Source of the DNA: Streptomyces coelicoflavus
GTDB lineage: Bacteria; Actinomycetota; Actinomycetes; Streptomycetales; Streptomycetaceae
NCBI RefSeq assembly: GCF_003112555.1
Contig: NZ_BEWB01000011.1
Span: 287,851 to 351,850, forward strand
Length of the DNA: 64,000 bases
Direction: 5' to 3'
Shown here: positions 45,475-54,197 of the stretch, piece by piece
Numbering within the stretch: the stretch's first letter is position 1
How the letters are laid out: each line of letters opens with the position of its first letter
Made by a program: the position numbers and the translations under genes
Notes under the pieces: model-generated
Told to the model about the DNA's origin: nothing
The model's input: the letters and a program-made list of their open reading frames with translations, nothing else
Database searches by the model: none

Positions 45475-46473
45475 CTACAGGAACGCCAGGTTCACGATCC
45501 AGAACGACACCGCGGCCACCACCGCGGCCGCGGGCATCGTGATGAACCACCCCATGATGATGTTCTTCGCGACCCCCCACCGCACGGCGTTGACCCGCTT
45601 CGTGGCCCCGACGCCCATGATCGCGGAGGTGATCACGTGCGTCGTCGAGATCGGCGCGTGGAAGATGAACGCCGACCCGAACATGATCGACGCCCCCGTC
45701 GTCTCCGCGGCGAACCCCTGCGGCGGATCCAGTTCGATGATCTTCCGTCCCAGCGTCCGCATGATCCGCCAGCCACCGGCGTACGTCCCCGCGGACAGCA
45801 TCAGCGCGCAGGCGAGCTTCACCCACACCGGGATCGGGTCGCCGTAGTCCTCGACGTCGGCGATGACCAGGGCCATCACCACGATGCCCATCGTCTTCTG
45901 CGCGTCCTGGAGACCGTGCCCGAGCGCCATGCCCGCCGCCGACACCGTCTGCGCGATACGGAAGCCGCGCTTGGCCTTGTGCGGATTGGTCCGCCGGAAG
46001 ATCCACATGATCGCGGTCATCACCAGGTAACCGGCGAGCAGACCGACGACCGGCGACACGAACATCGGGATGACGATCTTGTCGACGACCCCGTGCCAGT
46101 ACACGGTCGTGCTCCCGGCCAGCGCCGCGCCGACCATGCCGCCGAACAGGGCGTGCGAGGACGAGGAGGGCAGCCCGAAGTACCAGGTGATCAGGTTCCA
46201 CACGATGGCGCCCACGAGCGCCGCGAAGAGGATTCCCATTCCCTTCGAACCCTCGGGGGTCTCGATCACCCCCTCACTGACGGTCTTGGCGACCCCGGAT
46301 CCCATGAACGCGCCGGCCAGGTTCATGACCGCGGCCATGGCAAGCGCCGCGCGGGGCGTCAGCGCGCGCGTCGACACCGAGGTGGCGATCGCGTTGGCCG
46401 AATCGTGGAAGCCGTTGGTGTAGGTGAAGAAGAGCGCGACCCCGATGGTCACGACCAGAGCGAAGGTGTCCAT
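45475..46473 (-). CDS. pitH: Low-affinity inorganic phosphate transporter (Pit family)
   Basis: A 332-aa PiT-family permease with about ten helices. The signature GFHDSANAIATSVSTRAL lies in the first helix pair and a second family repeat occurs as ISTTHVITSAIMGVGATKRV near the C-terminus. It takes up metal-phosphate by proton symport when phosphate is ample. Start ATG 46473; the DUF47 partner gene lies 8 bp upstream. Confidence 0.94.
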   Translation of the reverse strand: MDTFALVVTIGVALFFTYTNGFHDSANAIATSVSTRALTPRAALAMAAVMNLAGAFMGSGVAKTVSEGVIETPEGSKGMGILFAALVGAIVWNLITWYFGLPSSSSHALFGGMVGAALAGSTTVYWHGVVDKIVIPMFVSPVVGLLAGYLVMTAIMWIFRRTNPHKAKRGFRIAQTVSAAGMALGHGLQDAQKTMGIVVMALVIADVEDYGDPIPVWVKLACALMLSAGTYAGGWRIMRTLGRKIIELDPPQGFAAETTGASIMFGSAFIFHAPISTTHVITSAIMGVGATKRVNAVRWGVAKNIIMGWFITMPAAAVVAAVSFWIVNLAFL

Positions 46474-46480
46474 GAAGAGG

Positions 46481-47101
46481 TCAGGACTCCTTGACCGCGA
46501 TGGTCTCCACCGTGTTGGCCACGTGCTCGAACGCGTCGGCCGCTTCCTCCAGCACGTCCACGATCTGCTTCAGCTTCAGCACCTCGATGGCCTCGTACGA
46601 GCCGTTGAAGAGGTGCGCGAGCAGCTTGCGGTGGACCTGGTCGGCCTGGTTCTCCAGCCGGTTGACCTCGATCCAGTACTCGGTGAGGTTGTCCATGGTC
46701 CGCAGGTTCGGCATGGCCTCGGCGGTCAGCTCGGCGGCCCGCGCCAGCACCTCGATCTGCTGGTCGACGCCCTTGGGCAGTTCCTCGACGTTGTAGAGGA
46801 CGACCAGGTCGACGGCCTCCTCCATGAAGTCCATGATGTCGTCGAGGGACGAGGCGAGGTTGTAGATGTCCTCGCGGTCGAAGGGCGTGATGAACGAGGA
46901 GTTCAGCTGGTGGAAGATCGCGTGCGTGGCGTCGTCACCCGCGTGTTCGGCGGCCCGCATACGCTCTGCGATCTCGGCCCGGGCGGATGCGTCCGCCCCG
47001 AGCAGTTCCATCAGGAGCTTGGAGCCCGTGACGATGTTGTCCGCGGAGGCGGCGAACATGTCGTAGAAGCTCGTCTCCCTGGGGGTCAGACGAAAGCGCA
47101 C
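46481..47101 (-). CDS. DUF47/PhoU-like Pit accessory protein
   Basis: A 206-aa helical protein of the DUF47 family, related to PhoU. It begins MRFRLTPRETSFYDMFAASA and contains PFDREDIYNLASSLDDIMDF and ADQVHRKLLAHLFNGSYEAI. It is paired with a Pit transporter, as elsewhere, and probably regulates its activity. ATG 47101, upstream gene of the operon. Confidence 0.92.
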   Translation of the reverse strand: MRFRLTPRETSFYDMFAASADNIVTGSKLLMELLGADASARAEIAERMRAAEHAGDDATHAIFHQLNSSFITPFDREDIYNLASSLDDIMDFMEEAVDLVVLYNVEELPKGVDQQIEVLARAAELTAEAMPNLRTMDNLTEYWIEVNRLENQADQVHRKLLAHLFNGSYEAIEVLKLKQIVDVLEEAADAFEHVANTVETIAVKES

Positions 47102-47266
47102 GTGGGGTCCTCGGGGTGCATCGGTTTCGGTCAGGCTGATGCTAGGCGCATCATCCGGCCACTGCTATCGGCCGTCCACCAGTGTCGCCCATCAGGCAGA
47201 GTGATGAGCAGGGGGGCGACGTCGGCCGCTCCGGCAAGGGCCCCATACCCGGGAAAGTTCGTTACC

Positions 47267-47287
47267 ATATACCCACCAGGGGTATAT
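47267..47287. promoter_or_regulatory. CsoR operator
   Basis: ATATACCC and GGGTATAT form perfect 8-bp arms separated by five bases, matching the known copper-sensor operator ATACCC-N-GGGTAT. It lies 20 bp before the csoR start, so autoregulation is expected. Confidence 0.88.
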
Positions 47288-47307
47288 GTCCGTTATTGGA
47301 GGACGCG

Positions 47308-47697
47308 ATGACGACCACCGAGGCCGGCGCGGGTGCGCCCTCCGCCGCCGTGGACCAGACGGTGGACCAGGTGGAGACGGACGGCACGGACATCGTGACC
47401 GACCACGACCGCGGGGTGCACGGGTACCACAAGCAGAAGGGCGAGCACCTCAAACGCCTGCGCCGTATCGAGGGCCAGATCCGCGGCCTTCAGCGGATGG
47501 TCGACGAGGACGTCTACTGCATCGACATACTGACCCAGGTCTCCGCGTCCACCAAGGCGCTCCAGTCCTTCGCGCTGCAACTGCTCGAGGAGCACCTGCG
47601 CCACTGCGTCGCCGACGCGGCCCTCAAGGGCGGCACCGAGATCGACGCCAAGGTGGAAGAGGCGACGAAGGCGATCGGCCGGCTACTGCGCACGTGA
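47308..47697 (+). CDS. csoR: CsoR family copper-sensing repressor
   Basis: A 129-aa helical repressor. The Cu(I) ligands are at C71, H96 and C100 (DEDVYCIDILTQ, LLEEHLRHCVADA), four positions before the C75/H100/C104 of S. lividans CsoR. DNA release occurs on Cu(I) binding. ATG 47308 is preceded by TTGGAGG; the long acidic N-terminus (residues 1-35) is typical of Streptomyces CsoR. The operator lies just upstream. Its last 15 bp overlap a convergent small gene. Confidence 0.93.
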   Translation: MTTTEAGAGAPSAAVDQTVDQVETDGTDIVTDHDRGVHGYHKQKGEHLKRLRRIEGQIRGLQRMVDEDVYCIDILTQVSASTKALQSFALQLLEEHLRHCVADAALKGGTEIDAKVEEATKAIGRLLRT

Positions 47698-47856
47698 GCG
47701 CTCCTCGGCCACGCGCAGCACCTCGTCGATGCTCTCCAGGCTGAGCCGCTCCCGGGCGGCCGACGCCGCGATGATCAGCTCGCCGCACAGCTCGATCTCG
47801 GCGAGGGCCACGTGGTCCTGAACCGCCGTACCGCCGACCGGAGCCACACGCGTCAC
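47683..47856 (-). CDS. 57-aa conserved-looking small protein
   Basis: A short gene convergent with csoR, starting at GTG 47856. The product is an acidic helical protein: VTRVAPVGGTAVQDHVALAE followed by IELCGELIIAASAARERLSL and ESIDEVLRVAEERSRAQ. The codon pattern and a complete two-helix amphipathic profile support coding. Weak ribosome-binding site. The pattern suggests a tiny regulatory or protein-binding helical hairpin. No relative named. It overlaps the csoR 3' end by 15 bp. Confidence 0.6.
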   Translation of the reverse strand: MTRVAPVGGTAVQDHVALAEIELCGELIIAASAARERLSLESIDEVLRVAEERSRAQ

Positions 47857-47924
47857 CTCGTCTCTGCCGTCACCGACTTCCTAGAGTAGGGAGCGGCCTA
47901 CGCACCGCGCATGGCACGGAAGGG

Positions 47925-48857
47925 CTAGTTCTTGCCGTCCGCCGCCGTGCCGTCCGTGGCGCCGCCGGCCCCCGCGGCGCCCGGCTCGGCGGCGATCCTG
48001 CCGGCGTAGATGTCCGCGTCCTCGGGCAGCCGTACCTGGACGGCGGCGCCGAAATCGTAGAGCAGCGTCGTCGAGGCGACGTCCACGATGCCGGTGCCGT
48101 CCTCCTGCCCGTTGGAGAAGCTGAAGCGGTGCCGGACCTTGCGGATACGGCCCTCGTCGTCGAGGTAGGCGTCGAACGGCACCTCGGCGGTGGCGAACCC
48201 CTCGGCGGCCGCCGCCAGCGCCTTCCTGTTGCCCTCCGAGGCACCGCGCGCCGCCCGCGCCAGATCGGCGGTCCCCCGGTAGTGCCGCACCGCCGTGCCG
48301 GCGACCTCCGTGCGCCCCACGAACGTGGCCGTACGCGTCCCCCGCAGCACCTCGGCGGCGGCGAACGGGTCCGTCGCCCCGCCGGTCACCAGGTTCCCGT
48401 CGGACAGCGACTCGGTCTCCACCCGCACCCACTTGTCGTCGGGGACACCGGCGCCGCGGTTCTTCATGAACAGGGCCCCCGGGGCGAGCAGCTCCGTGAT
48501 CGGCCGGTGCTCACTCGTCCCCGCCGGATCCTGGGGCAGGCGCACCTTGAGCTGCCCGAGCCGCTCCGCGAAGTCGTACACGCCCTCGCCCCGGATGGTC
48601 ACCCGCGTCCCGCCACTGGCCATCTGCATCGCGGTACGCGCCTTGGCGCTCCCGGCGGCCACCAGCCGGTCGGCGGCCCGGTGCAGCACGGCGACGGGAT
48701 CACCACCGCCGGCGCCCTCGACGGAGGCCCCCTGCCCGGCACCGGAACACCCGGCGCCCGCCAGACAGACACAGACCACCCCGCCGGCGAGGGCGACACG
48801 GCCGCCCGTCCGCCCACTCCGCAGCTCCCGCTCTCGCTCCTGCTCCCGCCCGACCAT
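47925..48857 (-). CDS. LppX/LprG-like lipoprotein
   Basis: A 310-aa exported lipoprotein. Signal peptide with lipobox LAGAGC; the mature part resembles the LppX_LprAFG beta fold (MQMASGGTRVTIRGEGVYDF, RTEVAGTAVRHYRGTADLAR, YLDDEGRIRKVRHRFSFSN). Related mycobacterial proteins carry lipids or glycolipids. Start ATG 48857 or GTG 48863. Divergent from the 56-aa gene. Confidence 0.8.
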   Translation of the reverse strand: MVGREQERERELRSGRTGGRVALAGGVVCVCLAGAGCSGAGQGASVEGAGGGDPVAVLHRAADRLVAAGSAKARTAMQMASGGTRVTIRGEGVYDFAERLGQLKVRLPQDPAGTSEHRPITELLAPGALFMKNRGAGVPDDKWVRVETESLSDGNLVTGGATDPFAAAEVLRGTRTATFVGRTEVAGTAVRHYRGTADLARAARGASEGNRKALAAAAEGFATAEVPFDAYLDDEGRIRKVRHRFSFSNGQEDGTGIVDVASTTLLYDFGAAVQVRLPEDADIYAGRIAAEPGAAGAGGATDGTAADGKN

Positions 48858-48910
48858 CGCCACCTGCTGTCCCAGCCGTCACGCCCGTTCCGGACCCCCT
48901 GCCGTCCCGC

Positions 48911-48940
48911 TTAACGAGGGGCAGGCGACCCCGGTAACGT
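48911..48940 (+). promoter_or_regulatory. Putative leaderless promoter of the 56-aa gene
   Basis: TTAACG (48911-48916) and TAACGT (48935-48940) are separated by 18 bp, and the -10 lies seven bases before GTG 48948. The arrangement suggests a leaderless mRNA. Tentative. Confidence 0.35.
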
Positions 48941-48947
48941 TGTGGGC

Positions 48948-49118
48948 GTGGCGCAGCAGGACGGTCTCGAAGCCCCCGGGGACACCCCGGAACACCTCAC
49001 GACAACGGTCGAACAAGGCCCCTTCTGCCTGGCCCGCTGCACCTGCGGCTGGCGAGGCCCAGCAAGAAGAGCCAGAAGCCAGGCCCGCACAGACGCCCAG
49101 TCCCACACCCCCGCGTAG
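48948..49118 (+). CDS. 56-aa cysteine-containing small protein
   Basis: A short gene divergent from the lipoprotein gene. The product begins VAQQDGLEAPGDTPEHLTTT and contains a compact CLARCTCGWRGPARRA segment with three cysteines (CxxxCxC), then a basic tail. This could bind zinc. Supported by composition, the cysteine cluster and a promoter-like element; no homologue named. Confidence 0.55.
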   Translation: MAQQDGLEAPGDTPEHLTTTVEQGPFCLARCTCGWRGPARRARSQARTDAQSHTPA

Positions 49119-49438
49119 CCGCCGCAGCTGCAGCAACTGCCGGAGTCGTGCCGCCCCAGCCGCGGGCAGTCCTGCCGCCGTAGCCGCGGGCAGTCGTGCC
49201 GTCCGAGCTGCGGGCAGTCGTGCCGCTGGGGCGGCACGGGTGGGCGGTGGGGGCACCTCCCGCTCGAGCGAAGCCGAGAGTGGGGGAGGCACCCCGCACC
49301 GCCGGGCAGCGCCCCCACCACCGGCCACCACCCACGCCTCCCACCCCGGCCGTACACCTGTACTGCCGCCGCCCGCGGAACCCCGACCCCCCACACCCCC
49401 GTCTCCCCCCAAGACCCCCCACGGGACGCGGAGGCGAC
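49119..49438. repeat. Gene-free 320-bp region with tandem and interspersed repeats
   Basis: No convincing gene. 49158-49222 holds three copies of a 21-bp-type unit (GCGGGCAGTCGTGCCG) then an inverted partner GGCGGCACG. 49245-49291 contains the interspersed Streptomyces hairpin repeat CTCGAGCGAAGCCGAGAGTG flanked by GGGGCACCTCCC and GGGGGAGGCACC. The remainder is C-rich. Confidence 0.65.
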
Positions 49439-51031
49439 ATGCACCGGCGCACATTCCTGGCCACCACAGCCGCAACCCTCGCGGCCACCACATCCGCCTG
49501 CACAGGCAAGGACCACACCCCCGGTACGGACTCAAAAGGCGCCGAGAACACCAAAGGCACCGCGGCCAGAACCACCACCGCGACCCACACCGGCGGCAAA
49601 GGCCCTGCCGCCACCCCGCGCCCCGCCACCTGGACCGCCCTGGCCGAATCCCTGGACGGTCACCTGATCCGCCCGGGCGACCCCACCTGGAAATCGGCCC
49701 ACCAGCTCTACAACACCCGCTTCGACACCCTCGAACCCACCGCGGTCGCCTACGCCGCCCACTCCGACGACATCCGCACCGCCCTCTCCTACGCCCGCGC
49801 CCACCACATCCCCGTGGCGATCCGCAACGGCGGCCACAGCTACGCGGGCTGGTCCTCCGGCAACGGCCGCCTGATCATCGACGTGTCGAAACTCGACCGC
49901 GTCCGCGCCTCCGCCGGCGAGGCGGTCGTCGGCGCCGGCGCCAAGCTGATCGACGTCTACCGCGCCCTCGCCGCGAAGGGCGTCACCGTCCCGGCCGGCT
50001 CCTGCCCCACCGTCGGCATCTCGGGCCTCACCCTCGGCGGCGGCCACGGCGTCGTCTCCCGCGCGTACGGCCTGACCTGCGACAGCCTCACCCGGGCCAC
50101 GCTCGTCACGGCGGACGGCAAGGAACTCACCGCCGACGCGAGCGGCCCCCACAAGGACCTCTTCTGGGCCCTGCGCGGCGCGGGCAACGGCAACTTCGGC
50201 ATCGTCACGGAGTTCCACTTCCGCACCCACCCCGCGCCCAGGGCCGTATCGGCGTACCTGACCTGGCCCTGGCACAGGGCGGCCGCGGTCGTCCGCGCCT
50301 GGCAGGAGTGGGGCCCGGACCAGCCCGACGAGATCTGGTCCTCCCTCCACCTGGCCTCCGCCCCCGGCCACACCCCCACCGTCTCGGTCGCCGCCTTCTC
50401 CCTCGGCACCCACGGCGAACTCCAGAACGCCGTGGACCGCCTCGCCGACCGCATCGGCGCCTCCGCGAGCCACGTCTCCCTCAAGCGCCGTACGTACGAG
50501 GAGTCGATGGAGATGTACGCGGGCTGCTCGTCCTTCTCGACCGACGCCCGCTGCCACCTCCCGGGCTCCGCTCCCGGCCACTCGCCCCAGGGCTCGCTCG
50601 GCCGCGAGACGTACGCGGCCCGCTCGGACTTCTTCGACCGCTCGATCCCGCCGGCCGGCGTCGAGGCCCTGCTCGCGAGGCTCCCGCGGGTGCACGGCGG
50701 CGCGGGCAGCATCGCGTTCACGGCGCTCGGCGGGGCGGTGAACCGCGTCTCCCCCACGGCCACCGCGTTCGTGCACCGGCGCTCACGGACTCTGGCCCAG
50801 TACCTCGTCTCGTGGCGGCCGGGCACGAGCGGAACGGCGGCACGGTCCTGGCTGGATTCCGCCTACGGCGCGATGCGCCCGTACGCCTCGGGCGCCGCCT
50901 ACCAGAACTACACGGACCCGGATCTGACGGACTGGCGGAAGGCCTACTACGGAGACGCGGCCCCGCGTCTGGCACGTCTGAAGCACCAGTACGACCCGGA
51001 CCGCGTCTTCACCTACCCGCAGGCGCTGTGA
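49439..51031 (+). CDS. FAD-linked oxidoreductase, lipoprotein (BBE-like)
   Basis: A 530-aa berberine-bridge-enzyme-like oxidase. A lipobox-type signal (LAATTSAC) precedes a linker, then the FAD domain (PTAVAYAAHSDDIRTALSYA, IRNGGHSYAGWSSGNGRLII) and a substrate domain ending YYGDAAPRLARLKHQYDPDR. GGHS and SCPTVGISGLTLGGGHG give both the His and the Cys expected for bicovalent FAD. ATG 49439 has GGAGG. Probably oxidises a sugar or phenolic metabolite outside the cell. Confidence 0.9.
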   Translation: MHRRTFLATTAATLAATTSACTGKDHTPGTDSKGAENTKGTAARTTTATHTGGKGPAATPRPATWTALAESLDGHLIRPGDPTWKSAHQLYNTRFDTLEPTAVAYAAHSDDIRTALSYARAHHIPVAIRNGGHSYAGWSSGNGRLIIDVSKLDRVRASAGEAVVGAGAKLIDVYRALAAKGVTVPAGSCPTVGISGLTLGGGHGVVSRAYGLTCDSLTRATLVTADGKELTADASGPHKDLFWALRGAGNGNFGIVTEFHFRTHPAPRAVSAYLTWPWHRAAAVVRAWQEWGPDQPDEIWSSLHLASAPGHTPTVSVAAFSLGTHGELQNAVDRLADRIGASASHVSLKRRTYEESMEMYAGCSSFSTDARCHLPGSAPGHSPQGSLGRETYAARSDFFDRSIPPAGVEALLARLPRVHGGAGSIAFTALGGAVNRVSPTATAFVHRRSRTLAQYLVSWRPGTSGTAARSWLDSAYGAMRPYASGAAYQNYTDPDLTDWRKAYYGDAAPRLARLKHQYDPDRVFTYPQAL

Positions 51032-51057
51032 ACGCCGGCCGCCAGAACGCCGGAACG

Positions 51058-51774
51058 TCAGGCGGCGAGATCCCGCTCCCCCGACGTCTCGGAGGCACTC
51101 TCCTTGCGCGCCCCGGGAATCACGGCGTCGCGCCCCGCGACACCGGCCCGTCCTCGCGCGCTGACCAGCCACCCCACCCGCGGTGAACGCTCGATGGCCC
51201 GGGTCAGCGGCGTCAGCAGCGCCATGGCGACCGGCGACAGCAGCAGCGCGACCGCCGTACCGAGGGCGAACCCGCCCACGACGTCCGTCGGATAGTGCAC
51301 GCCCATGTAGACCCGGGCGAAGCCGCCGAAGAGCGCCAGCACGATGGCCGCGATCCCGAACTTCCGGTTGGCGACGAACAGTCCGACGGCCAGGGCCATG
51401 CAGAGCGTGGCGTGGTCGCTCACGAAGGAGAAGTCGTTCTTCCCCTCCACCAGCACCTCCAGCCCCTCATGGGACTTGAAGGGCCGGGGCCGTTCCACGA
51501 AACCCCGTATCGGCACGTTGACGAGGACGGCGACCCCGGCAGCGAGCGGCGCCCAGACGAGAGCGGCCACGCTCGAGGCCGCGTCCTCACCGCCCCGCCG
51601 CCGCACACCCCACCAGCACCAGAGCACCAGCAGCACGATCGCGAACAGCAGTCCGTACTCACCGACGAACTCCATGACCCGGTCGAACCAGTGCGGTGCG
51701 TCCTTGGCCAGGCCGTTGATGTCGTAGAGCAGCTCGACGTCGGGGTTCGACCCGGATTCGGCGAGTCCAGCCAT
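51058..51774 (-). CDS. PAP2-type membrane phosphatase
   Basis: A 238-aa protein with six helices. PAP2 motifs: RGFVERPRPF (RP pair), FSFVSDHATLCMAL (SDH in place of the usual SGH) and RVYMGVHYPTDVVGG (R...H...D). Acts on lipid pyrophosphates or phosphatidic acid, releasing phosphate. ATG 51774. The 206 bp between it and the NlpC gene contain no gene. Confidence 0.88.
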   Translation of the reverse strand: MAGLAESGSNPDVELLYDINGLAKDAPHWFDRVMEFVGEYGLLFAIVLLVLWCWWGVRRRGGEDAASSVAALVWAPLAAGVAVLVNVPIRGFVERPRPFKSHEGLEVLVEGKNDFSFVSDHATLCMALAVGLFVANRKFGIAAIVLALFGGFARVYMGVHYPTDVVGGFALGTAVALLLSPVAMALLTPLTRAIERSPRVGWLVSARGRAGVAGRDAVIPGARKESASETSGERDLAA

Positions 51775-51980
51775 GGCGCTGCGGCCCCTTCGTCATGTCC
51801 TCCGGCGCACCGAGCGCGCGCCTCTTCTGCCACCCCCGTGGTCAGCTACACGTCAACAGGAACGCACGGCCCCTGTTGATACGTTCCACACTCCACTGAA
51901 TGATCACGCAGACGTTATCGAAGAGAGACACGTCGCCGCAGCTCAGGGCAGGGTTTCACGCTGGGTCCACACCCTTCCAT

Positions 51981-52982
51981 TCACACCGTGGTGGGCAGCG
52001 CTTTCGCGCCATCCTCGGTGACCCGGGTGGCCCCGAAATAGTCGGGGGTGTCGATCGGGTCGAACCGGATCACCGCTCCCGTACGCGGCGCGTCGATCAT
52101 GTACCCGCCGCCCACGTAGATCCCCACGTGCCGGATGGCCCGCGAGTTGGTGAGGTCGTCCGAGAAGAACACCAGGTCCCCCGGCAGCAGTTCCTCGCGC
52201 GCCGGGTGCGGCCCCGCGTTGTACTGGTCGTTGGCGACCCGGGGCAGCTCGATCCCGACACTCTCGTACGCCGCCTTGGTCAGCCCCGAGCAGTCGAACC
52301 GCCCACCCTGCTCGGCGGTCCCGTTCCCACCCCACAGATACGGCGTCCCGAGCTTCTTCTGCGCGTAGGCGATGGCCCCGGCGGCCTGCTCGGACGGATC
52401 GACCCGGCCGGTGGGCGCCGCGAAGCTCTTCTCCAGCGTCGTGATGACCCTGACGTAGTTCTGCGTCTCCTTGTACGGCGGCACACCCTGGTACTTGATC
52501 ACCGCGTAGGCCCCCGCGTTGTAGGAGGCCAGCATGTTCTCGGTCGGATCGCCGGGCACGTCCTTCACGTACGAGGCGAGCGAGCAGTCGTACGACGCCG
52601 CCGAGGGAATCGCGTCCGCCGGGTCCCACACGTCGCGGTCCCCGTCCCCGTCCCCGTCGATGCCGTGGGTGGCCCACGTGCCGGGGATGAACTGCGCTAT
52701 GCCCTGCGCCGTCGCAGCGCTCTGGGCCCTCGGGTTGAACCCGCTCTCCTGGTACAACTGAGCCGCGAGCAGCGCCGGGTTGATGGCGGGGCAGAGATTC
52801 CCCCACTTCTGCACGATCGGCTGGTACGCCGCGGGCACGCTCCCCTTGGCGAGCCTCTTGGCTCCGCCGCCCGCCCCGCCGGCCACGTTCCCGGCGACGA
52901 GGTAGACCCCCACGACGAGCAGCATCACGAAGCCCATCCCGAGGGCAACCGCGACACCGGCACCGACCCACATCTTGCGCAT
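51981..52982 (-). CDS. Bifunctional lytic transglycosylase / NlpC-P60 peptidase
   Basis: A 333-aa secreted cell-wall hydrolase. Signal/anchor MRKMWVGAGVAVALGMGFVM; a soluble transglycosylase-like domain (residues about 65-190) with the catalytic Glu in LYQESGFNPRAQS and AQGIAQFIPGTWATHG; then NlpC/P60 (about 215-333) with Cys in GRFDCSGLTKAAYES and His in IRHVGIYVGGG. It cuts peptidoglycan and could be the VirB1-like part of the T4SS-like system next door, but it is on the opposite strand. Start ATG 52982 fits GGGGGA at ten bases. Confidence 0.92.
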   Translation of the reverse strand: MRKMWVGAGVAVALGMGFVMLLVVGVYLVAGNVAGGAGGGAKRLAKGSVPAAYQPIVQKWGNLCPAINPALLAAQLYQESGFNPRAQSAATAQGIAQFIPGTWATHGIDGDGDGDRDVWDPADAIPSAASYDCSLASYVKDVPGDPTENMLASYNAGAYAVIKYQGVPPYKETQNYVRVITTLEKSFAAPTGRVDPSEQAAGAIAYAQKKLGTPYLWGGNGTAEQGGRFDCSGLTKAAYESVGIELPRVANDQYNAGPHPAREELLPGDLVFFSDDLTNSRAIRHVGIYVGGGYMIDAPRTGAVIRFDPIDTPDYFGATRVTEDGAKALPTTV

Positions 52983-53156
52983 GGTCCAACCATCCCCCAT
53001 GCGCACGCGGTTCAGTGACGTTTCCCGGCCATGTCGCGCCCGCCGGGCGGTTGGCCCTGGTTCCAAGGTCCCTCCCGGGACGGGGCCACAGACCGAGGCG
53101 GGTCCCCGGCCGCCGGGGCGATCATGTGCGTCGTTCGTTCGAGCCGAGGAGGGGCC

Positions 53157-53906
53157 ATGCGGGTGGAGCAGGTGGACCAGGTGGACTGGGTCGACGTACC
53201 GGCCGGGCTACTGCGCCGGGGCACACCGGTCGACGAGGTGGGGGCGGTGGCCCACCGCTATGCCGACACCGGCGTGCCGCTGGAGTGGTACCTGAAGGAG
53301 GCCCCGCGCGCGGAGATCCACGTCCCCGCGTTCCGGATCGCCCGTACTCCGGTCACGGTCGGCCAGTGGGCACGCTTCACGGCGGCCACCGGCCGGCCGG
53401 CACCCCGGCCGTCACCGGCGGACCACCCGGTCACCGGGGTCACCTGGGAGGCGGCGACGGACTACTGCCGGTGGGTCGGACAGCGGCTCGGCGGCCTGGA
53501 CGTGCGGCTGCCCACGGAGGACGAGTGGGAACGCGCCGCACGGGGCGACGACGGCCGCGAGTTCCCGTGGGGCGAGGAGTACCGCACCGGTCTGGCCAAC
53601 CTGGTGGACCTCGGGATCGGCACGACGACACCGGTCGGCTCGTTCCCCGACGGCGCCAGCCCCTTCGGCGTGCTGGACATGGCGGGCAACGCCGACGAGT
53701 GGACCTCGACCCTCTACGCCCCCTACCCCGGCGCCCCCGCGGAGGTGCCGAAGACCGAGGACTGGGCCTTCGACCGGCACATCACCCGGGGCGGCGCCTT
53801 CCGTCACGACCGGGACCTGGCCCGGTGCGCCCGCCGGCACGGCGCCTACGAGCCGGACCTCGCGGCGATCGGCATGGGCTTCCGCCTGGCGGCCCCGGCC
53901 GCGTAA
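53157..53906 (+). CDS. SUMF1/EgtB-type formylglycine-like protein
   Basis: A 249-aa protein of the FGE-sulfatase fold (FRIARTPVTVGQWARFTAAT, LPTEDEWERAARGDDGREFP, VLDMAGNADEWTSTLYA, RGGAFRHDRDLARCARRHG). The copper-binding cysteine pair of true formylglycine-generating enzymes (CxxxxC) is absent from the GGAF region, so it is unlikely to activate sulfatases. A nonheme-iron enzyme or a binding role is possible. ATG 53157 behind AGGAGGGG. It lies 251 bp upstream of the first T4SS-like gene and ends with a 13-bp perfect hairpin. Confidence 0.85.
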   Translation: MRVEQVDQVDWVDVPAGLLRRGTPVDEVGAVAHRYADTGVPLEWYLKEAPRAEIHVPAFRIARTPVTVGQWARFTAATGRPAPRPSPADHPVTGVTWEAATDYCRWVGQRLGGLDVRLPTEDEWERAARGDDGREFPWGEEYRTGLANLVDLGIGTTTPVGSFPDGASPFGVLDMAGNADEWTSTLYAPYPGAPAEVPKTEDWAFDRHITRGGAFRHDRDLARCARRHGAYEPDLAAIGMGFRLAAPAA

Positions 53907-54023
53907 AGGCCGCTGACACCCAATCAGGGCCTAACGACCGAACCGCATCCCAGGTTTCGCTTACACATCGTTGCCAGCCATGCCCCGCCGTGATACACAG
54001 AGTGACGATACGACCACCAGGAG

Positions 54024-54059
54024 CCGTCCGGCGCCGACTGACCAGCCGGCGCCGGACGG
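54024..54059 (+). terminator. Hairpin between SUMF1-like gene and T4SS-like cluster
   Basis: A perfect 13-bp stem (CCGTCCGGCGCCG) with a 10-base loop, about 115 bp after the SUMF1-like stop. It probably isolates that gene from the following cluster. A second dyad, ATGACGCC...GGCGTCAT, lies at 54092-54122. Confidence 0.55.
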
Positions 54060-54197
54060 TGACAGACTGTTCGCACGAAACCCGCCAAACAATGACGCCA
54101 ACGCGACATGCGAGGGCGTCATCGTCGGCGACAATGAGGCTTGACCTCTGCACGTCCGCAGAGGGCGCGGAACTACCCAACAGGGGCGGTGACTTAC

